Shown here one piece after another: positions 57,804 through 64,000 of a stretch of 64,000 nt of DNA. The notes beneath the pieces were generated by a model, which was not told the origin of the DNA, searched no databases, and saw nothing but the letters and a program-made list of their open reading frames with translations. Within the stretch, counting starts at the first letter, position 1. Every line of letters begins with the position of its first letter. The stretch lies in NCBI GenBank assembly GCA_038025085.1, contig CM076148.1, positions 16,570,501 to 16,634,500 on the forward strand, written 5' to 3'. The translations under genes and the position numbers were made by a program. Origin of the DNA: Tetragonia tetragonoides. Its lineage: Eukaryota; Streptophyta; Magnoliopsida; Caryophyllales; Aizoaceae.

Positions 57804-57921
57804 GGGTGCAACACGAGGATTTCCCAGGAGGTCACCCATCCTAGTACTACTCTCACCCAAGCACACTTAACTGCAGAGTTCTGATGGGATCCGGTGCATT
57901 AGTGCTGGTATGATCGCAAAC
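57804..57921 (-). rRNA. 5S rRNA gene
   Basis: G102A, C67T, C57T, C47T, G3T and G2T; GG-type promoter. Three of these are CpG transitions. Confidence 0.96.
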
Positions 57922-58143
57922 ATCAATCTTTTCCACAATTTTTGTTTTAACCTTGTTCTTACAGCCATTTTTCACTTTTCGTGTGTCTCTTTTATTCGAA
58001 AATCAACGGTTTTTACTTAAAACACAACACTTCTCCCGAAATCTTTTATACTAGTGTTTTCTGATTCTAAATAGCGTTTTAAATAAGGGTACATAAAAAT
58101 TAAGAAAATAAAATAAAATTTAAAAAAATGAAGATTTAAAAAA

Positions 58144-58261
58144 GGGTGCAACACGAGGACTTCCCAGGAGGTCACCCATCCTAGTACTACTCTCGCCCAA
58201 GCACGCTTATCTGCGGAGTTCTGATGGGATCCGGTGCATTAGTGCTGGTATGATCGCACCC
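58144..58261 (-). rRNA. 5S rRNA gene
   Basis: Only T52A. Confidence 0.97.
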
Positions 58262-58484
58262 TTCAAACTATTGCACAATATTTGATTTAACCTTGTTCTT
58301 ACAGCCATTTCTCACTTTTCGGGTGTCTCTTTTATTCGAAAATCAACGGTTTCTACTTAGAACACAACACCTCTCCCAAAATCTTTTATACTAGTATTTT
58401 CTGTTTCTAAACAACGTTTTAAATACGGGTACATAAAAATAAAAAAAATAAAAGAAAAATTTAAAAAAATGAAGATTTAAAAAG

Positions 58485-58602
58485 GGATGTAACTCGAGGA
58501 CTTCCCAGGAGGTCACCCATTCTAGTACTACTCTCGCCCAAGCACGCTTAACTGCGGAGTTCTGATGGGATCCGGTGCATTAGTGCTGGTATGATCGCAC
58601 CC
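58485..58602 (-). rRNA. 5S rRNA gene
   Basis: C116T, G113A, T109A and G82A. Confidence 0.97.
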
Positions 58603-58822
58603 ATCAATCTATTGCACAATATTTGTTTTAACCTTGTTCTTACAGCCATTTCTCACTTTTCGTGTGTCTCTTTTATTCGAAAATCAACGGTTTCTACTTA
58701 AAACACAACACGTCTCCCGAAATCTTTTATACTAGTGTTTTTTGATTCTTAACAGCGTTTTAAATAAGGCTACATAAAAATTAAAAAAATAAAAAAAATT
58801 TAAAAAATGAAGATTTAAAAAA

Positions 58823-58940
58823 TTGTGCAACACGAGGACTTCCCAGGAGGTCACCCATCCTAGTACTACTCTCGCCCAAGCACGCTTCACTGCGAAGTTC
58901 TGATGGGATCCGGTGCATTAGTGCTGGTATGATCGCAGCA
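58823..58940 (-). rRNA. 5S rRNA gene
   Basis: C118A, C117A, T53G, C46T, G3C and G1T; the terminal stem is badly weakened. Confidence 0.95.
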
Positions 58941-59154
58941 ATCAAACTATTGCACAATATTTGTTTTAACCTTGTTCTTACAGTCATTTCTCACTTTTCG
59001 TGTGTCTTTTTTATTCGAAAATCAACGGTTTGTACCTAAAACATAACACGTCTCCCGAAATCTTTTATACTAGTGTTTTCTGATTCTAAACAGCGTTTTA
59101 AATAAGGCTACATAAAAATAAAAAAACATTTAAAAAAATAAAGTATAAAAAAAG

Positions 59155-59272
59155 GGGTGAAACACGAGGACTTCCAAGGAGGTCACCCATCCTAGTACTA
59201 CTCTCGCCCAAGCACGCTTCACTGCGAAGTTCTGATGGGATCCGGTGCATTAGTGCTGGTATGATCGTACCT
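59155..59272 (-). rRNA. 5S rRNA gene
   Basis: G113T, G97T, T53G, C46T, G5A and G1A; GG-type promoter. Confidence 0.96.
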
Positions 59273-59495
59273 ATCAATCTTTTCCACAATATTTGTTTTA
59301 ACCTTGTTCTTACAGCCATTTCTCACTTTTCGTGTGTCTCTTTTATTTGGAAATCAACGGTTTCTACTTAAAACACAACACGTCTCCCGAAATCTTTTAT
59401 ACTAGTGTTTTCTGATTCTAAACAACGTTTTAAATAAGGGTACATGAAAATAAAAAAAATATAATAAAAATTTAAAAAAATGAGGATTTAAAAAG

Positions 59496-59613
59496 GGGTG
59501 CAACACGAGGACTTCCTAGGAGGTCACCCATCCTAGTACTACTCTCGCCCAAGCACGCTTCACTGCGGAGTTCTGATGGGATCCGGTGCATTAGTGCTGG
59601 TATGATCGCACCC
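59496..59613 (-). rRNA. 5S rRNA gene
   Basis: G97A and T53G. Confidence 0.97.
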
Positions 59614-59835
59614 ATTAATCTATTGCATAATATTTGTTTTAACCTTGTTCTTACAGCCATTTCTCACTTTTCGTGTGTCTCTTTTATTCGAAAATCAACG
59701 GTTTCTACTTAAAACACAACACGTCTCCCGAAATCTTTTATACTAGTGTTTTCTGATTCTAAACAGCGTTTTAAATAAGGGTACATAAAAATTAAGAAAG
59801 TAAAATAAAATTTAAAAAAATGAAGATTTAAAAAA

Positions 59836-59953
59836 GGGTGCAACACGAGGACTTCCCAGGAGGTGACCCATCCTAGTACTACTCTCGCCCAAGCACGCTT
59901 AACTGCGGAGTACTGATGGGATCCGGTGAATTAGTGCTGGTATGATCGCACCC
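59836..59953 (-). rRNA. 5S rRNA gene
   Basis: G89C in box C, A42T and G25T. Confidence 0.97.
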
Positions 59954-60177
59954 ATCAATCTATTGCACAATATTTATTTTAACCTTGTTCTTACAGCCAT
60001 TTCTCACTTTTCGGGTGTCTCTTTTATTTCAAAATCAACGGTTTCTACTTAAAACACAACACGTCTCCCGAAATCTTTTATACTAGTGTTTTCTGATTCT
60101 AAACAACGTTTTAAATAAGGGTACATAAAAATAAAAAAAAATAAAATAAAAATTTAAAAAAATGAAGATTTAAAAAG

Positions 60178-60295
60178 GGATGCAACACGAGGACTTCCCA
60201 GGAGGTCACCCATCCTACTACTACTCTCGCCCAAGCACGCTTAACTGCGGAGTTCTGATGGGATCCGGTGCATTAGTGCTGGTATGATCGCACCC
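60178..60295 (-). rRNA. 5S rRNA gene
   Basis: C116T and C78G. Confidence 0.97.
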
Positions 60296-60516
60296 ATCAA
60301 TCTATTGCACAATATTTGTTTTAACCTTGTTCTTACAGCCATTTCTCACTTTTCGTGTGTCTCTTTTATTCGAAAAGCAACGGTTTCTACTTAAAACACA
60401 ACACGTCTCCCGAAATCTTTTATACTAGTGTTTTCTGATTCTAAACAGCGTTTTAAATAAGGCTACATAAAAATTAAAAAAATAAAAAAAATTTAAAAAA
60501 ATGAAGATTTAAAAAA

Positions 60517-60634
60517 GGGTGCAACACGAGGACTTCCCAGAAGGTCACCGATTCTAATACTACTCTCGCCCAAGCACGCTTTACTGCGGAGTTCTGATGG
60601 GATCCGGTGCATTAGTGCTGGTATGATCGCACCC
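60517..60634 (-). rRNA. 5S rRNA gene
   Basis: C94T, G85C, G82A, C78T and T53A. Confidence 0.96.
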
Positions 60635-60834
60635 ATCAATCTATTGCACAATATTTGTTTTAACCTTGTTCTTACAGCCATTTCTCACTTTTCGTGTGTC
60701 TCTTTTATTCGAAAATCAACGGTTTCTACTTAAAACACAACACGTCTCCCGAAATCTTTTATACTAGTGTTTTCTGATTCTAAACAGCATTTTAAATAAG
60801 GCTACATAAAAATTTAAAAAATAAAAAAAAAATT

Positions 60835-61290
60835 TAAAAAATGAAGATTTAAAAAAGTGTGCAACACGAGGACTTCCCAGGAGGTCACCCATCCTAGTAC
60901 TACTCTCGCCCAAGCACGCTTGACTGCGGAGTTTTGATGGGATACGGTGCATTAGTGCTGGTATGATCGCACCCATCAATCTATTGCACAATATTTGTTT
61001 TAACCTTGTTCTTACTTTTCATGGGTCTCTTTTATTCGAAAATCAACGGTTTCTACTTAAAACACAACACGTCTCCCGAAATCTTTTATACTAGTGTTTT
61101 CTGATTCTAACCAGCATTTTAAATAAGGCTACATAAAAATTAAAAAAATAAAAAAAAATTTAAAAAATGAATATTTAAAAAAGGGTGCAACACGAGGACT
61201 TCCCAGGAGGTCACCCATCCTAGTACTACTCTAGCCCAAGCACGTTTAACTGCGGAGTTCTGATGGGATACGGTGCATTAGTGCTGGTAT
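60835..61290. repeat. Local duplication G, first copy (667-bp offset)
   Basis: Carries the spacer that lacks AGCCATTTCTCAC near 61015. Repeated at about 61502-61957. Confidence 0.85.
60857..60974 (-). rRNA. 5S rRNA gene
   Basis: C117A, T53C, G41A and G31T. The spacer upstream has a 13-bp deletion. Confidence 0.97.
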
Positions 61291-61300
61291 AATCGCACCC
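61183..61300 (-). rRNA. 5S rRNA gene
   Basis: G68T, G56A, G31T and C10T. Confidence 0.97.
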
Positions 61301-61501
61301 ATCAATCTATTGCCCAATATTTGTTTTAACCTTGTTCTTACAGCCATTTCTAACTTTTCGTGTGTCTCTTTTATTTGAAAATCAACGGTTTCTACTTAAA
61401 ACACATCACGTCTCCCGAAATCTTTTATACTAGTGTTTTCTGATTCTAAACAACATTTTAAATAAGGGTACATAAAAATAAAAAAAATAAAATAAAAATT
61501 T

Positions 61502-61957
61502 AAAAAAATGAAGATTTAAAAAAGTGTGCAACACGAGGACTTCCCAGGAGGTCACCCATCCTAGTACTACTCTCGCCCAAGCACGCTTGACTGCGGAGTT
61601 TTGATGGGATACGGTGCATTAGTGCTGGTATGATCGCACCCATCAATCTATTGCACAATATTTGTTTTAACCTTGTTCTTACTTTTCATGGGTCTCTTTT
61701 ATTCGAAAATCAACGGTTTCTACTTAAAACACAACACGTCTCCCGAAATCTTTTATACTAGTGTTTTCTGATTCTAACCAGCATTTTAAATAAGGCTACA
61801 TAAAAATTAAAAAAATAAAAAAAAATTTAAAAAATGAATATTTAAAAAAAGGTGCAACACGAGGACTTCCCAGGAGGTCACCCATCCTAGTACTACTCTA
61901 GCCCAAGCACGTTTAACTGCGGAGTTCTGATGGGATACGGTGCATTAGTGCTGGTAT
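61502..61957. repeat. Local duplication G, second copy
   Basis: Same spacer deletion near 61682. Confidence 0.85.
61524..61641 (-). rRNA. 5S rRNA gene
   Basis: Duplicate of 60857-60974, 667 bp away, with the same spacer deletion upstream. Confidence 0.97.
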
Positions 61958-61967
61958 GATCGCACCC
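61850..61967 (-). rRNA. 5S rRNA gene
   Basis: Duplicate of 61183-61300 with C118T and without C10T. Confidence 0.97.
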
Positions 61968-62187
61968 ATCAATCTATTGCACAATATTTGTTTTAACCTT
62001 GTTCTTACAGCCATTTCTCACTTTTCGTGTGTCTCTTTTATTCGAAAATCAACGGTTTCTACTTAAAACACAACACGTCTCCCGAAATCTTTTATACTAG
62101 TGTTTTTTGATTCTTAACAGCGTTTTAAATAAGGCTACATAAAAATTAAAAAAATAAAAAAAATTTAAAAAATGAAGATTTAAAAAA

Positions 62188-62305
62188 TTGTGCAACACGA
62201 GGACTTCCCAGGAGGTCACCCATCCTAGTACTACTCTCGCCCAAGCACGCTTCACTGCGAAGTTCTGATGGGATCCGGTGCATTAGTGCTGGTATGATCG
62301 CAGCA
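62188..62305 (-). rRNA. 5S rRNA gene
   Basis: Duplicate of 58823-58940 with the same six changes. Confidence 0.95.
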
Positions 62306-62517
62306 ATCAAACTATTGCACAATATTTGTTTTAACCTTGTTCTTACAGCCATTTCTCACTTTTCGTATGTCTTTTTTATTCGAAAATCAACGGTTTGTAC
62401 CTAAAACATAACACGTCTCCCGAAATCTTTTATACTAGTGTTTTCTGATTCAACAGCGTTTTAAATAAGGCTACATAAAAATAAAAAAACATTTAAAAAA
62501 ATGAAGTATAAAAAAAG

Positions 62518-62635
62518 GGGTGCAATACGAGGACTTCCAAGGAGGTCACCCATCCTAGTACTACTCTCGCCCAAGCACGCTTCACTGCGAAGTTCTGATG
62601 GGATCCGGTGCATTAGTGCTGGTATGATCGTACCT
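62518..62635 (-). rRNA. 5S rRNA gene
   Basis: Counterpart of 59155-59272; has G110A instead of G113T, otherwise the same. GG-type promoter. Confidence 0.96.
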
Positions 62636-62857
62636 ATCAATCTTTTCCACAATATTTGTTTTAACCTTGTTCTTACAGCCATTTCTCACTTTTCGTGTGT
62701 CTCTTTTATTTGGAAATCAACGGTTTCTACTTAAAACACAACACGTCTCCCGAAATCTTTTATACTAGTGTTTTCTGATTCTAAACAACGTTTTAAATAA
62801 GGGTACATGAAATTAAAAAAATATAATAAAAATTTAAAAAAATGAGGATTTAAAAAG

Positions 62858-62975
62858 GGGTGCAACACGAGGACTTCCCAGGAGGTCACCCATCCTAGTA
62901 CTACTCTCGCCCAAGCACGCTTCACTGCGGAGTTCTGATGGGATCCGGTGCATTAGTGCTGGTATGATCGCACCC
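62858..62975 (-). rRNA. 5S rRNA gene
   Basis: T53G; counterpart of 59496-59613 without G97A. Confidence 0.97.
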
Positions 62976-63197
62976 ATTAATCTATTGCATAATATTTGTT
63001 TTAACCTTGTTCTTACAGCCATTTCTCACTTTTCGTGTGTCTCTTTTATTCGAAAATCAACGGTTTCTACTTAAAACACAACACGTCTCCCGAAATCTTT
63101 TATACTAGTGTTTTCTGATTCTAAACAGCGTTTTAAATAAGGGTACATAAAAATTAAGAAAGTAAAATAAAATTTAAAAAAATGAAGATTTAAAAAA

Positions 63198-63315
63198 GGG
63201 TGCAACACGAGGACTTCCCAGGAGGTGACCCATCCTAGTACTACTCTCGCCCAAGCACGCTTAACTGCGGAGTACTGATGGGATCCGGTGAATTGGTGCT
63301 GGTATGATCGCACCC
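63198..63315 (-). rRNA. 5S rRNA gene
   Basis: G89C, A42T, G25T and T21C; counterpart of 59836-59953. Confidence 0.97.
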
Positions 63316-63535
63316 ATCAATCTATTGCACAATATTTTTTTTAACCTTGTTCTTACAGCCATTTCTCACTTTTCGTGTGTCTCTTTTATTCGAAAATCAA
63401 CGGTCTCTACTTAAAACACAACACGTCTCCCGAAATCTTTTATACTAGTGTTTTCTGATTCTAGCAGCGTTTTAAATAAGGCTACATAAAAATTAAAAAA
63501 ATTAAAAAAATTTAAAAAAATGAAGATTTAAAAAA

Positions 63536-63653
63536 GGGTGCAACACGAGGACTTCCCAGGAGGTCACCCATCCTAGTACTACTCTCGCCCAAGCACGCTT
63601 TACTGCGGAGTTCTGATGGGATCCGGTGCATTAGTGCTGGTATGATCGCACCC
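63536..63653 (-). rRNA. 5S rRNA gene
   Basis: Only T53A. Confidence 0.97.
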
Positions 63654-63874
63654 ATCAAACTATTGCACAATATTTGTTTTAACCTTGTTCTTACAGTCAT
63701 TTCTCTCTTTTCGTGTGTCTCTTTTACTCGAAAATCAACGGTTTGTACTTCAAACACAACACGTCTCCCGAAATCTTTTATACTAGTGTTTTCTGATTCT
63801 AAACAGCGTTTTAAATAAGGCTACATAAAAATTAAAAAAATAAAAAAAAATGAAAAAAATGAAGATTTAAAAAA

Positions 63875-63992
63875 GGATGCAACACGAGGACTTCCCAGGA
63901 GGTCACCCATCCTAGTACTACTCATGCCCAAGCACGCGTAACTGCGGTGTTCTGATGGGATCCGGTGCATTAGTGCTGGTATGATCGCACCC
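63875..63992 (-). rRNA. 5S rRNA gene
   Basis: C116T, A69T, G68A, A55C and T45A; last complete copy, with only 8 bp of its upstream spacer in the window. Confidence 0.96.
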
Positions 63993-64000
63993 ATCAATGT

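Larger units (their letters stand above)
58574..59975. repeat. Duplication F, first copy
   Basis: Four marked genes recur at about 61939-63337, with the offset drifting from 3365 to 3362 bp and several substitutions, so it is older than A or C. Confidence 0.85.
61939..63337. repeat. Duplication F, second copy
   Basis: Counterpart of 58574-59975. Confidence 0.85.
1..64000 (-). repeat. 5S rDNA tandem array (whole window)
   Basis: About 189 head-to-tail units with a mean period near 338 bp, all genes on the minus strand, with neither array edge inside the window. Each unit is a 118-nt 5S core gene, an upstream promoter, a T-rich 3' tract and a spacer with a conserved core (CTCCCGAAATCTTTTATACT and AACAGCGTTTTAAATA on the plus strand). 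Array length, Pol III internal boxes and a spacer unlike bacterial rRNA operons identify nuclear plant 5S rDNA. Unit length varies mostly through A/T homopolymers and a few deletions. No unrelated sequence interrupts the array. Confidence 0.99.

Noticed and set aside
3555..63757. Dozens of similar 60-108 aa minus-strand ORFs resembling a small protein family
   Set aside because: They are read through the 5S gene and its spacer. They appear where the TAA at nt 53-55 is mutated or a frame shifts. Their similarity comes from the rDNA repeat, start and stop vary, and no codon-level conservation is seen.
1..64000. Centromeric or other satellite DNA
   Set aside because: The 338-bp unit could suggest a satellite, but each unit contains a full 5S gene with promoter and terminator.
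1..64000. Cassandra-type or other retroelement carrying 5S sequence
   Set aside because: No LTR boundary, primer binding site, polypurine tract or target-site duplication is visible; the units follow one another directly.
1..64000. Linked 35S rDNA, tRNA, U1/U6 or histone genes in the spacer
   Set aside because: Spacers are about 220 bp, AT-rich and uniform, with no tRNA boxes outside the 5S gene and no second gene.

Overview
The whole 64 kb window is one head-to-tail tandem array of nuclear 5S ribosomal RNA genes, all on the minus strand. I count 189 gene copies plus a 15-nt gene edge at the left end, with an average spacing of about 338 bp (118-nt core gene plus about 220 bp of AT-rich spacer). 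Read in the RNA sense, the gene starts GGGTGCGATCATACCAGCAC and ends GTCCTCGTGTTGCACCC. It contains box A (AGTTAAGCGTGCTTG), the intermediate element and box C (GGATGGGTGACCTCCTG) of a plant type 5S gene. The organism is therefore a flowering plant, probably a eudicot; the spacer does not let me name a species. No protein-coding gene, tRNA, transposon or array border is present.

Every unit has the same plan. Upstream of the gene is a TTAAAA box near -28 and, in most copies, a GC dinucleotide at -13/-12. The gene is followed by a T5 run (Pol III terminator) and a 40-60 bp T-rich tract, and then by a conserved spacer core. Substitutions are quoted below as consensus base, position and base here, in the RNA sense, with nt 1 at the higher coordinate of each gene. 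'GG-type promoter' means that GTGCAATAG at -15 to -7 reads GTGGAAAAG, which destroys the GC motif.

Layout. 1-16.1 kb: 1-3963 recurs at 12146-16108, and a smaller repeat links 3.9-4.6 with 5.6-6.3 kb. 20.28-28.18 kb: a 3956-bp block of 12 units is repeated directly in tandem. 28-33 and 35.5-38 kb: many copies carry one or two extra 33-bp reiterations of the gene head. 40-46.5 kb: a second 3.4 kb direct duplication. 48.5-52.3 kb: a module whose order of gene variants matches 35.9-39.2 kb. 52.3-54.8 kb: a duplicated pair of genes that lost their terminator tract. 58.6-63.3 kb: another duplication of about 1.4 kb at 3.36 kb distance, with a 667-bp local repeat between the copies.

The copies work as a redundant dose of one Pol III product, the 5S RNA of the cytosolic large ribosomal subunit. 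Many carry box A or stem changes, promoter changes, truncations or CpG-type transitions, so only a subset is likely to supply ribosomal 5S RNA.
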